From assembly GCA_900539265.1 (NCBI GenBank), contig UQBM01000011.1, positions 1-63,115 of the forward strand: 63,115 bases of DNA. The letters run 5' to 3'. Positions 8,283 through 17,234 of the stretch are shown one piece after another. The stretch's first letter is position 1. Every line of letters begins with the position of its first letter. This DNA is from an uncultured Mollicutes bacterium. Its GTDB lineage: Bacteria; Bacillota_I; Bacilli_A; ML615J-28; CAG-313. Both the position numbers and the translations under genes were made by a program. The notes beneath the pieces were generated by a model. That model worked only from the letters and a program-made list of their open reading frames with translations. It was not told the origin of the DNA and made no database searches.

Positions 8283-9893
8283 ATGGTTAAAAAAATATTA
8301 AAAAAAGTTAATTTTTTGATTTTAATAGGATGTGTAGTTATGTTTATTTTATCCTCTAATTCATTAATAAATATAGCTGCAGCTGTATCTGAACCAACTA
8401 CACCTAATGGCAGTTATGTTCCCTATCAATCTATTACAACTGATCTTTCTGATGCAAAAAAAAGTGAGTATATTGCCAATGAGAGTAAATATGTTAGTCG
8501 AGGAGCAATTTTATTAGATGAACCTACCAATAGGTATAATTCACATTCCTATGCATGGTATCGCCAACAGTATGTTTCAAATATTTATAAGATTAATCAT
8601 CCAAATGTATATATTAACGATGGTAGTTATAGATTAAAAACAGACAGTATTGAAGTAGGTGATATTGTTTGCTATTATCGCGTCAAATTAACTTATGAAT
8701 CTAATCGAAGTAAATTAGTTAAGGTTGATCCATATTTAGCGCATTCAGCAAAAGTAAAGAGCATCGATGGTGATTTTGATGTTTATAATTTAGAAACCTT
8801 AGAAAATTTGACTTTAATTTCTAAATGGGGTGATGGTGGTTTATATGAACATGTAGGAACCAATTGTCCATATTATTATGATTGTCTCCAAACAAAGCCA
8901 TATACATTAGATAATTTGCACTTTGATGATATGAATATACCGACCATTGATGATGCATTATTCTATATAGAGGTATATGGACCTAATTATGAAAGTTCAA
9001 CATCAATCGATTTAAGTGAAAATCCGATTGTTTTATCTAAAAACTTACAAGAAAATGGATTTGTTTTTTACAAATTAAATGTTCAATATGCAGGAAAATT
9101 TGAAATAGAGGCTTCTGCTAATGATTTTCTTGATTTAAAAATATTTACTAAAGATTTGAATTTAATAAACAATGATGTAATAAGAGATGAAAATGGTAAA
9201 ACTAAATTAGTTACAAATCTGGTATCTGGTGTCTTTTATTTGCGAATTTCTTATTTAAATGCAGATGTATATGGTAATGTAACTGCTTCTATAAAAAGAA
9301 TAATTAGTAATGATTTTAATTGTGAAAATGCCATTGTACCTGATCATAATTACATTGATGAATGTGGTAGTGAAATCACTATAAATGGTGGGAATTATGG
9401 TGGGAATACAATTACACAAGGTTTTACAAGAGTCTTATATTTGAATTCACAAATTGTACCATCCACTTCTCGATTAGATTATTATTGGTATTCAAGTAAT
9501 GAAGAAGTTGCAACAATTAGTCAATATGGTACTCTTTTTGCAAAAGATGGTGCGGGTAATAAAAGTATTGAAATAATTGCCGTGTATAAAAATAATCCTT
9601 CTATCATTTATAAAAAGAGTTTTGTAATAAAAGAAGAGACAAAAACTGAAGAAATTGTTATAAATTATGAAATGACAATTTCTGTCAATTCAACTGTATC
9701 TTTAAAATTGGATAGTCAAGTGCCGTATAATTGGATACAATATTACACTTGGAGTACAGAAAATAAAAATATAGCTACGATTTCTCCTTTTGGTACAATT
9801 AAAGGTATAAGTAGAGGTCAAACAACATTTACAGGTCTTTATCAATATAATAGTCGAATTTCCATTTTGATAACTATTTATATAATTGAATAA
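8283..9893 (+). CDS. Secreted protein: papain-like module with Cys-to-Ser change plus two Ig-like (BIG2) domains
   Basis: The 536-residue protein has an N-terminal signal (about 8-35, AAAVSEP end) and an AAGGAG site before ATG 8283. Residues about 60-230 carry motifs I associate with a secreted cysteine-peptidase-like module: NSHSYAWY (86-93), GDIVCYY (126-132), AHSAKV (153-158), SKWGDGGLYEH (180-190). In relatives I recall, the first motif reads NCHSYAWY; here the presumed nucleophile is Ser87, so the module may be inactive. About 240-345 is a beta-rich segment. The C-terminus holds two BIG2-like Ig repeats (about 395-450 and 455-536; EEVATISQYGTL and KNIATISPFGTI). No cell-wall anchor motif is seen. 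As third gene of the MACPF operon it may be an adhesin or a partner of the pore protein (inference). Confidence 0.65.
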   Translation: MVKKILKKVNFLILIGCVVMFILSSNSLINIAAAVSEPTTPNGSYVPYQSITTDLSDAKKSEYIANESKYVSRGAILLDEPTNRYNSHSYAWYRQQYVSNIYKINHPNVYINDGSYRLKTDSIEVGDIVCYYRVKLTYESNRSKLVKVDPYLAHSAKVKSIDGDFDVYNLETLENLTLISKWGDGGLYEHVGTNCPYYYDCLQTKPYTLDNLHFDDMNIPTIDDALFYIEVYGPNYESSTSIDLSENPIVLSKNLQENGFVFYKLNVQYAGKFEIEASANDFLDLKIFTKDLNLINNDVIRDENGKTKLVTNLVSGVFYLRISYLNADVYGNVTASIKRIISNDFNCENAIVPDHNYIDECGSEITINGGNYGGNTITQGFTRVLYLNSQIVPSTSRLDYYWYSSNEEVATISQYGTLFAKDGAGNKSIEIIAVYKNNPSIIYKKSFVIKEETKTEEIVINYEMTISVNSTVSLKLDSQVPYNWIQYYTWSTENKNIATISPFGTIKGISRGQTTFTGLYQYNSRISILITIYIIE

Positions 9894-10100
9894 AAATAAA
9901 GTGTATAAATATGGATAAAAAAGTATGTTTTAAATAATATAGGCCCTATAAATGAATTTACATTAGAAAAGAAAATATGGAATAGAAAAATTTTGTTGCC
10001 GCTAAATTGTTATTAAGTAATGTCTGTTAGTAATTTGGGTTATTTTTTATTAAAATATAGTTTTCATCTTGTTCATATCGTTTGTATCTCAAACAAATCT
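9894..10100. other. Intergenic spacer
   Basis: Together with the terminator and the following leader, about 365 bases lie between the Ig-like protein and the PBP gene. I see no open frame, RNA gene or repeat here; several stops occur in all frames. Confidence 0.5.
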
Positions 10101-10140
10101 AAAAACACGCTCATAATTGGTTTGGGCGTGTTTTTAACAT
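10101..10140. terminator. Intrinsic terminator after the MACPF operon
   Basis: Perfect arms AAAAACACGC (10101-10110) and GCGTGTTTTT (10126-10135) with flanking A- and T-runs. It is the first strong hairpin downstream of the MACPF gene and marks the operon end. Confidence 0.7.
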
Positions 10141-10259
10141 ATTTCAAGCAGATGAATAGGATGAAATAATAAACATATCAGTTTTAGCATCTCAATGACT
10201 TTTATCTAAATATTTTGTTCTTTAATCCATTTCTTATCATAAAATATATTGGTGAAAAA

Positions 10260-12146
10260 ATGAATATTAAAAAAAGAATTTTATTTACATATGTAGTGAT
10301 AATTGTTTGTTTTTCTATAGTTTCATTGAGACTTTCCTATGTTAAGGTAATTAAAGCAGATGAATATTATCAAAAAGCACTTGATTTATGGACAAGAAGT
10401 GCACCCATAAGTGGTATTAGGGGTAATATTTATGATCGCAATGGGGAACTGATTGTTGGTAGTAGATTGACACCTACAATTATTGCTATTCCCAAACAAG
10501 TTAAAGATGTTGATGATGCAAGCAAAAAAATTGCTAGTATTGTCAATTGTAAACCAGAAGAAATAAAGAAACATTTAAAAAAATCGGTATCGGTGGAAAT
10601 TTTAAAACCAGAAGCACAGAAAATTAGTGTTGAACAAGCAGTAGAAATTGCTAAACTGGATATTGATGGTATTTATATTGTAGGAGATAGTTCAAGATAT
10701 TATCCATATCCTACATGTCTTGCTCAGGTCATAGGAATTGTAGGAATTGACAATCAAGGAATTAGTGGTATTGAATATATCTATGATGAATATTTAAAAG
10801 GAAAAGGTGGAGCTTTACAAATATATACGGATGCGCATGGAGATTTAATGGAAGATTTAAGTGGTTTTTATCAAGATGCTACTAGTGGATATGATATATA
10901 CTTAAGTATTGATTTAAATATTCAATTAAGTTTAGAAAGAGTAATGGATAATGCAGTAAAAAAATATACTCCAAATGATATGGTAGGACTTGTAATGAAT
11001 CCTAAAACTAGTGAAATTCTTGCTATGGCCTCAAGACCAACTTTTAATTTAGAATCTTATCAAGATTATCCACAAGAGATATACAATCGTAATTTACCTA
11101 TTTGGAAATCCTATGAACCTGGTAGTACCTTTAAAATTGCAACGTTTGCGGCAGGGTTAGAAGAAAAAGTTTTTAAATTAGATGAGAAATTTTTTGATTC
11201 TGGTTATATGATTGTAGATGGTACTAGAATTAGAGATTGGAAGAAAGGTGGGCATGGTAGTGAAACTTTCTTACAAGTATTAGAAAATTCTTGCAATCCT
11301 GGTTTTATGACAATTGGTCTTAGACTTGGTAAAGAAAAACTTTTTAAATATATAAGAAATTTTGGCTATGGATCTAAATCGGGTATTGATTTATTAGGTG
11401 AAAGTGCTGGTATTGTATTTAATGAAAAAAAAATAGGCAATGTTGAACTTGCTACGGCATCATTTGGTCAAGGTAATTCAGCAACACCACTTCAAATTGT
11501 TAATGCTGGATCTGCTGCCATTAATGGTGGTATTTTGCATCAACCTTATATTCTAAAAGGAATTGGTAATAGTACAGGAGTGTTAATTACTAAAGAGCCT
11601 GTTGTAATACGTCGAGTTATAAGTGAAGAAACTTCGAAGATAGTAGCCGAAAGTTTAGAATCCGTTGTGGCAAGAGGTACAGGAAGAACGGCTCATATTC
11701 CAGGATTTAGAGTAGGAGGAAAAACAGGAACAGCACAAATAGCCAAAGATGGTCACTACTTAGTTAATCAATTTATATTATCATTTTTAGGTTTTGCGCC
11801 AATGGATGATCCAAGTATTGCCGCTTATATTGCAATCGAAAATCCTCATAACGCTATTCAATATGGTGGTACAACAGTGGGTCCGATGATTAAGGAAGTG
11901 CTAAGTGATGCACTAGGAATTTTAAAGATTCCAACAAGAGAAAATGAAATACCATTTGATGCAAGACTTTGGATTGATAAAAAAATATATAAAGTAGAAA
12001 ATTATGTTGGTCTAGCAAAAAAAGATATTAAAAATTCCGTTAATTATCAAATTATTATAAGAGGAAGTGGAGATACTATTATTTCACAAATGCCAGAAGC
12101 TGGTGAATCAATTATTGAAGGTGGCACAATCATTTTATATACATAA
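10260..12146 (+). CDS. Class B penicillin-binding protein with PASTA domain (SpoVD/PBP2 type)
   Basis: ATG 10260 has GGTGA 4 bases upstream and gives 628 residues. A short cytoplasmic start and TM (about 6-24) anchor it; a dimerisation domain (about 45-205) with GIRGNIYDRNG precedes the transpeptidase. Active-site motifs: SxxK as YEPGSTFK (Ser289), SxN as SCN (Ser344), KTG as GGKTGTAQ (Lys488). One C-terminal PASTA-like domain (about 565-628) ends the protein. It cross-links peptide stems of peptidoglycan. Heading murE-mraY-murD, it sits where pbpB/spoVD lie in Bacilli; a single PASTA fits SpoVD better than division PBP2B, but with no second class B PBP in view it could serve division. Confidence 0.88.
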   Translation: MNIKKRILFTYVVIIVCFSIVSLRLSYVKVIKADEYYQKALDLWTRSAPISGIRGNIYDRNGELIVGSRLTPTIIAIPKQVKDVDDASKKIASIVNCKPEEIKKHLKKSVSVEILKPEAQKISVEQAVEIAKLDIDGIYIVGDSSRYYPYPTCLAQVIGIVGIDNQGISGIEYIYDEYLKGKGGALQIYTDAHGDLMEDLSGFYQDATSGYDIYLSIDLNIQLSLERVMDNAVKKYTPNDMVGLVMNPKTSEILAMASRPTFNLESYQDYPQEIYNRNLPIWKSYEPGSTFKIATFAAGLEEKVFKLDEKFFDSGYMIVDGTRIRDWKKGGHGSETFLQVLENSCNPGFMTIGLRLGKEKLFKYIRNFGYGSKSGIDLLGESAGIVFNEKKIGNVELATASFGQGNSATPLQIVNAGSAAINGGILHQPYILKGIGNSTGVLITKEPVVIRRVISEETSKIVAESLESVVARGTGRTAHIPGFRVGGKTGTAQIAKDGHYLVNQFILSFLGFAPMDDPSIAAYIAIENPHNAIQYGGTTVGPMIKEVLSDALGILKIPTRENEIPFDARLWIDKKIYKVENYVGLAKKDIKNSVNYQIIIRGSGDTIISQMPEAGESIIEGGTIILYT

Positions 12147-12157
12147 GCGGAGGAAAA

Positions 12158-13612
12158 ATGAGAATAAAAAAATATTTTGATAATTACTATAAAAATGTTA
12201 TCATTAATAATAATCATAACGTCAAAGATATTGTAGAAAACTCTAAAATGGCATCATTAGATAGTGTATTTGTCGCTATTAAAGGATATAAACACAATGG
12301 TATTGATTATATTGAAGAGGCCATAAAGAATGGAGCAAAAACAATAATTTTTGACGAGGAGATTAGTTTTTCAAATAAAAATGTTAATTTTATAAAAGTC
12401 TGCGATGCTAAAGTAGAACTAGCACGTCTTTTAAATTGGTTTTACCAAAAAAAATCAAAACCTAAAATTATTGCAGTAACAGGGACTAATGGTAAAACTA
12501 GTGTTACGATGTATACTTTCAATGCATTAAAAAAATTAAACATAAATTGTTTACTTATAGGAACAGAAGAAAATATTTCATTTTATAATGGTCGTCTTCG
12601 TTATATACGTGCATCTAATACAACACCATCCATTACAACGATATATCAATTAATGATGGAACATCCTTATAAGTATTTAATTATGGAGGCATCTAGTCAA
12701 GGAATTTGTGAAGGTAGATTATTAGGACTTACATTTAGAGTGGCATGTTTTACAAATATCACTCAAGATCATTTGGATTACCATAAAACAATGGATAATT
12801 ATGCGAATGCTAAGAGCAGAATTGTCTATCAACTAGAAGATGAAGGAATTTTAATTCTGAATAGGGATATGAATTATTTTACAGAAATCAAAAAATTATC
12901 AATCAATAGAATATATACATATAGCATACAAGATGATACAGCTATGATATATGGAAGGATCATTGATAGAAAGATAGGGGGAATGAAAGTAGCTATTGAT
13001 ACTTTAAGCAAAAAGAAAATAATAAATACAAAATTAATGGGAGATTTTAATCTTGAGAATCTTCTTGCTACATATACAATCTTGCATAATCTTAATTTAG
13101 AAGATGCTTTAATTGTAGATCTTTTAGAAAATATATCTGCGGTAAAAGGAAGAATGAATCTTTTTTTGCTAAATAAGGCATATATAGTTGTAGATTTTGC
13201 CCATACACCAGATGGAATCAAACAAGTATTAGAATATTTTGATAAAATAAAAAGAAAAAAAATAATTACTATTATAGGATGTGGTGGACATCGTGATATT
13301 AGTAAAAGACCTATTATGGCCAATGTTGCGACAACATATAGTGATTTGGTCATCTTTACTGAAGATAATTCTCGAGACGAAGATGTTAATAAAATTATTT
13401 CGGATATGGAAAAGGGTGCAATTAACAATAAATATTTAATTGAACCAGACAGAAAAAAGGCTTTAGATTTGGCTATAGAAATGGCTGAGTCAGAAGACAT
13501 AATATGTATTCTAGGTAAAGGTAGTGAAACTGAAATTATTTCTAAAGAAATCAAAAAATTTAGTGATATTGATTATATTAGAAATTTAGGAGGTAAGCGT
13601 CTAAATGGATAG
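12158..13612 (+). CDS. murE: UDP-N-acetylmuramoyl-tripeptide synthetase MurE
   Basis: MurE adds the third amino acid (meso-diaminopimelate or lysine) to UDP-MurNAc-L-Ala-D-Glu in the cytoplasm. The 484-residue protein shows the Mur ligase layout: N-terminal UDP-binding domain, ATP loop GTNGKT (109-114), the YANAKSRI segment with Lys219 expected to be carbamylated, HRDISKRP and the C-terminal domain. The specificity loop reads DNSR (403-406). DAP-adding enzymes typically have DNPR here, so this looks closer to the DAP type than to lysine-adding enzymes, but the proline is replaced. RBS GGAGG 6 bases upstream; 11 bases after the PBP and overlapping mraY by 8 bases. Confidence 0.95.
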   Translation: MRIKKYFDNYYKNVIINNNHNVKDIVENSKMASLDSVFVAIKGYKHNGIDYIEEAIKNGAKTIIFDEEISFSNKNVNFIKVCDAKVELARLLNWFYQKKSKPKIIAVTGTNGKTSVTMYTFNALKKLNINCLLIGTEENISFYNGRLRYIRASNTTPSITTIYQLMMEHPYKYLIMEASSQGICEGRLLGLTFRVACFTNITQDHLDYHKTMDNYANAKSRIVYQLEDEGILILNRDMNYFTEIKKLSINRIYTYSIQDDTAMIYGRIIDRKIGGMKVAIDTLSKKKIINTKLMGDFNLENLLATYTILHNLNLEDALIVDLLENISAVKGRMNLFLLNKAYIVVDFAHTPDGIKQVLEYFDKIKRKKIITIIGCGGHRDISKRPIMANVATTYSDLVIFTEDNSRDEDVNKIISDMEKGAINNKYLIEPDRKKALDLAIEMAESEDIICILGKGSETEIISKEIKKFSDIDYIRNLGGKRLNG

Positions 13613-14594
13613 TATTTTAGCCTCAATCGTAATTGTTATAATAGGTGTTTTATATGGCATCGTTTTATTTAAAGTATTAATACCACTTTTAACAAGATTT
13701 AAATTTGGCCAATCAATTAGAAGTGAAGGACCACAAAGTCATTTAGGCAAGAAAGGGACTCCAACAATGGGTGGATTGGTCATAATTTTGATCACAATTT
13801 TTCTAAATATAACCCTAATTTTATTTAATTATAATGATACAAATATGAATTTTCATCAAATCATTTTGTTAATAATTCCTTTTGTAAGTTTTGGCATCAT
13901 TGGTTTTATTGATGATTATTTAATTATTGTTAAAAAAAATAATGATGGTCTAAAACCACATATTAAATTTCTTTTACAACTTTTAATTAGTGCTATATGT
14001 TATTATTTAACCATTCAAACAAGAGGTACAAATGAAATTAATTTTTTTGGTGAAAGTATTGATTTAAGATTTTTTTATGGTATCTTTATTATTATTTCTT
14101 TTACCGGATTTACCAATGCAACTAATTTAACAGATGGTCTAGATGGATTGCTTGGTGGGACTAGTGCAATTATAACGACTGGAATTACTGTACTTGCTTT
14201 TATAAATAAAAATTACCATGTAATGTATTTTGGTATAAGTTTATTAACAGGTATTTTAGCATTTTTGATTTTTAATCTTCCTAGAGCACGTATTTTTATG
14301 GGAGATACAGGATCTTTAGCAATTGGTGCAGCCTTGTTTTCGATGTTACTCTGTTTAAATATGGATGTCCTAATTTTTGTTTTTGGAATTATCTATTTGG
14401 TTGAAACAATTTCAGTAATGTTACAAGTATGGTTTTTCAAAAAAACTAGTGGCGAAAGATTATTCAAAATGTCACCATTTCATCACCATTTAGAGTTAAG
14501 TGGGCTAAAAGATTTTCAAATAGATATTATTTTTTGGATAATTACTTTAATTTGCACTATTTTTGCTTGTATATTAGGGGTGAGAGTATTTTAA
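13605..14594 (+). CDS. mraY: Phospho-MurNAc-pentapeptide transferase MraY
   Basis: MraY makes lipid I by moving phospho-MurNAc-pentapeptide onto undecaprenyl phosphate at the inner membrane face. The 329-residue polytopic protein shows the family motifs: KKGTPTMGG near 50, FIDDYLI near 103 (Mg-binding aspartates), NATNLTDGLDGL near 167-178, FMGDTGSLA near 226 and FHHHLELSG near 287. Ten hydrophobic segments are expected. It overlaps murE by 8 bases, with its ribosome site GGAGG inside the murE end, so the two are translationally coupled. Length is normal. Confidence 0.97.
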   Translation: MDSILASIVIVIIGVLYGIVLFKVLIPLLTRFKFGQSIRSEGPQSHLGKKGTPTMGGLVIILITIFLNITLILFNYNDTNMNFHQIILLIIPFVSFGIIGFIDDYLIIVKKNNDGLKPHIKFLLQLLISAICYYLTIQTRGTNEINFFGESIDLRFFYGIFIIISFTGFTNATNLTDGLDGLLGGTSAIITTGITVLAFINKNYHVMYFGISLLTGILAFLIFNLPRARIFMGDTGSLAIGAALFSMLLCLNMDVLIFVFGIIYLVETISVMLQVWFFKKTSGERLFKMSPFHHHLELSGLKDFQIDIIFWIITLICTIFACILGVRVF

Positions 14595-15898
14595 ATAAAA
14601 GGTATTTATTATATGGGTATGGCATTACTAATAAAGCAGTTAAGAAATTTTTTGATTTACATAATGTGAAATATTTAATATATTTAGATGATGAAAATGA
14701 CCCTTTACAATTTGAAAAAATTTTTAATCAAATAGATTATGTAATAAAATCTCCTGGTATAAAATTTGATACTTTATTTTTAAAAAAATGTTATGAATTA
14801 AAAATCAAAGTTATTAGTGACTTAGAATTATTGTATTTATTATATAAGGAATATGAATATATAATTATTACAGGTAGCAATGGTAAAACAACTACAAGTC
14901 ATTTAACATATCAAATGTTAAATCATCTAAGTTTATTTAAAAATGGTTTAGGTGGCAATATTGGCATACCGCTATTTTCATTATTATTAGATAAAAGAGT
15001 ACATCGTGGAATGGTAATTGAAGCATCTAGTTTTATGCTTCATAATACTTATAAATTGAAACCAAAAATTTATGTTTTGACAAATCTTATCCCACATCAT
15101 TTAGATTATCATAAAAATGTTGATTATTACTATTTTGATAAAACCAAAATTATAGATAATCTTGATGAAAAAGATTATTTAATTTACAATTATGATGATA
15201 AAATGGTTAGTTCTTTAGTTCGTAAATTTCAAGTTCCTTTTAAAATTAGTTTTTCGTATAATAATGAATTTGCTAGTTGTTATATAAAAAATCGGTATAT
15301 TTACTATCAAGGAGAAAAAATTGTTGCACTTAAAGAAATAAATAAACCACAATTACCTATCGTATATGATATGATGGTGGCAATAATTATTGCTAAGATT
15401 TATCATATTCCACATAAACACATTCAACATGTTTTGAAAAATTTTAAAGGACTTGACTTCCGTTTTCAAACAGTATATGAAGATGATAAATTAGTTATCA
15501 TAAATGATTCCAAAGCAACATCACCGGAAGCTAGTTTTTATGCTTTAAGAAGTGTTGCTGAAAATTATCAATCATTTTATAAAACTTTAATTTTAGGTGG
15601 TAGAATGATAGATGATAATTATAAACACTTAAATGATGAAATTAATAATATGGATGAAGTATATTTATATGGTACATCTAGATTTATGCTATTGAATAAA
15701 ATACATCATAATAAAATATTCTATTTTGCAACAATTGAAGAAGTCATTGAACAAATAACTATCAAGTCAAAGCATTTAATTCTATTTTCACCTAGCTGCG
15801 TTAGTTATGATCAATTTACTTCATATATACAAAGAGGTAAGAGATTTAATGAATTAATTAGTAAATTTATAAACGATAAAAAAACTATACAAAAATAG
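14588..15898 (+). CDS. murD: UDP-N-acetylmuramoylalanine-D-glutamate ligase MurD, probable ATT start
   Basis: MurD adds D-Glu to UDP-MurNAc-L-Ala. ATP loop GSNGKT, EASSFML, NLIPHHLDYH and NDSKATSPEA are Mur ligase landmarks; the N-terminus KRYLLYGYGITNKAVKKF fits the UDP-binding start of MurD. No in-frame ATG or GTG occurs before the ATP loop. In-frame TTG codons at 14534, 14552 and 14567 have no ribosome site. A strong site AGGGGTGA (14576-14583) ends 4 bases before ATT 14588, the same spacing (GGTGA-N4-start) as the PBP gene at 10260. I therefore give ATT as start, about 437 residues, overlapping the mraY end by 7 bases. Function certain, start inferred. Confidence 0.85.
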   Translation: MLNKRYLLYGYGITNKAVKKFFDLHNVKYLIYLDDENDPLQFEKIFNQIDYVIKSPGIKFDTLFLKKCYELKIKVISDLELLYLLYKEYEYIIITGSNGKTTTSHLTYQMLNHLSLFKNGLGGNIGIPLFSLLLDKRVHRGMVIEASSFMLHNTYKLKPKIYVLTNLIPHHLDYHKNVDYYYFDKTKIIDNLDEKDYLIYNYDDKMVSSLVRKFQVPFKISFSYNNEFASCYIKNRYIYYQGEKIVALKEINKPQLPIVYDMMVAIIIAKIYHIPHKHIQHVLKNFKGLDFRFQTVYEDDKLVIINDSKATSPEASFYALRSVAENYQSFYKTLILGGRMIDDNYKHLNDEINNMDEVYLYGTSRFMLLNKIHHNKIFYFATIEEVIEQITIKSKHLILFSPSCVSYDQFTSYIQRGKRFNELISKFINDKKTIQK

Positions 15899-15909
15899 TA
15901 TAGTTTTTT
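15879..15909 (+). terminator. Intrinsic terminator overlapping the murD stop
   Basis: Arms AAAAACTATAC and GTATAGTTTTTT flank a short A-rich loop. The murD stop TAG (15896-15898) lies at the edge of the hairpin. This ends the mur cluster. Confidence 0.75.
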
Positions 15910-16001
15910 ATAAATTATTGCAAAATACTATAAAAAGTTGATGTTTTTATAGTATAATTATTTATATCAATAACAAAATATTAAAAAAGAGAGCGAAAAT
16001 T

Positions 16002-17234
16002 ATGATAAATATAGAAGAAGTTAAAAAAATAGCTCAAAATTGTTTGAATTGTAAAAATCCAATGTGCGTTCAGCATTGTCCAATTGCTAATCCCATACCA
16101 CAAATTTTATCATTAATTAAACAAGAAAAAATAGAAGAAGCAAGTAACTTATTATTTAAGAACACTAATGCTGGTCCTATTTGTTCACGATTGTGTGATT
16201 TTGAAAGACAATGTTTTGGTAATTGTGTTTTAAAAAGTCGCAATCAGGCTATAAAGTTTTATGAAGTTGAAAAATTCTTATCACAATCATTTTATGCATA
16301 TCCTAATCTAAATATTTCCAACGAAATACGCATTGCTATTATAGGTGCTGGAATTAGTGGTTTATCTTGTGCGATTGACTTAGCGAATTCTGGTTACAAT
16401 GTAACTATTTTTGAAAAGACTGATCAAATCGGTGGAGTGCTTGCACAGACTATACCTTCATTTCGTTTTGATAGTAAGTTATTAGAAGTTTATAACCTAT
16501 TGCTTGAAAAATTAGATATTAAAGTTGTCTATAATAGTGAATTAGGCAAAAATCTATTTTTAGAGGACCTTTATAACTTTAAATACATAATTATGGCTTT
16601 AGGTACTTCACTATCAAAAAAATTGTTCCTTAATAGTGAATATATCTTAAACGGGCTAGAAATTTTAAGTCAAGTTAAAAAACAAAACTTTAATTTAATC
16701 AAAAAAAAGATTCTCGTTATTGGTGGAGGCAATGTTGCAATGGATGTAGCTAGAACACTAAAGCGCTGTGACAATATTGTTCATATTGTATATCGAAGAG
16801 ATATTTCTAATGCACCAGCAAGTAAAAAGGAAATAGATGAAGCACTTGATGAAGGAATTGTTTTTGAGGAATGTTTAGCACCTTCTAAATGTATTTTTGA
16901 AAATAATCGATTAATTGGATTAGAAGTTGAGGAAATGGAATTAATAGCTGATGAAATGAGTAATCGTAAAACTTTTAAAAAAACAGGTAGATATCAAAAA
17001 ATAGATTGTGATTATATTGTTGAAGCCGTTGGATTAGATGCTGACTATAGTTACCTAAAGAAAGTTTTACCTAATTTTTTTGATGAAAATGGTTGGATTA
17101 TTAAGGATGGATATTTTAAGATTGGTAATCAAATTATTTTTGCTACAGGTGATTATTTTATGGGTGCATCAAATTTCGCTAATGCTGCTAGTCTAGCAAA
17201 AAAAACAATTAAAATGTTGGAGAAATTAAAATGA
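16002..17234 (+). CDS. GltD-like NAD(P)H-dependent iron-sulfur flavoprotein
   Basis: The 410-residue protein matches the glutamate synthase small subunit family. An N-terminal Fe-S region has CLNCKNPMCVQHCP (about 14-27) and a second cysteine set (CSRLCDFERQCFGNC, about 64-78). The FAD dinucleotide fold follows (IAIIGAGISGLSCA near 107), then the NAD(P) fold (ILVIGGGNVAMDVA near 233) and a C-terminal ATGD motif closing the FAD site. The family passes electrons from NAD(P)H through FAD to Fe-S clusters. No large subunit (GltB) is present, so it may act with another partner, like PreT or standalone homologues. Stop TGA overlaps the next ATG by 4 bases. Partner and substrate unknown. Confidence 0.8.
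   Translation: MINIEEVKKIAQNCLNCKNPMCVQHCPIANPIPQILSLIKQEKIEEASNLLFKNTNAGPICSRLCDFERQCFGNCVLKSRNQAIKFYEVEKFLSQSFYAYPNLNISNEIRIAIIGAGISGLSCAIDLANSGYNVTIFEKTDQIGGVLAQTIPSFRFDSKLLEVYNLLLEKLDIKVVYNSELGKNLFLEDLYNFKYIIMALGTSLSKKLFLNSEYILNGLEILSQVKKQNFNLIKKKILVIGGGNVAMDVARTLKRCDNIVHIVYRRDISNAPASKKEIDEALDEGIVFEECLAPSKCIFENNRLIGLEVEEMELIADEMSNRKTFKKTGRYQKIDCDYIVEAVGLDADYSYLKKVLPNFFDENGWIIKDGYFKIGNQIIFATGDYFMGASNFANAASLAKKTIKMLEKLK

Noticed and set aside
12874..13554. A 226-codon open frame on the minus strand
   Set aside because: It lies entirely antisense to murE, has low-complexity composition and matches no family; AT-rich coding strands give such mirrors.
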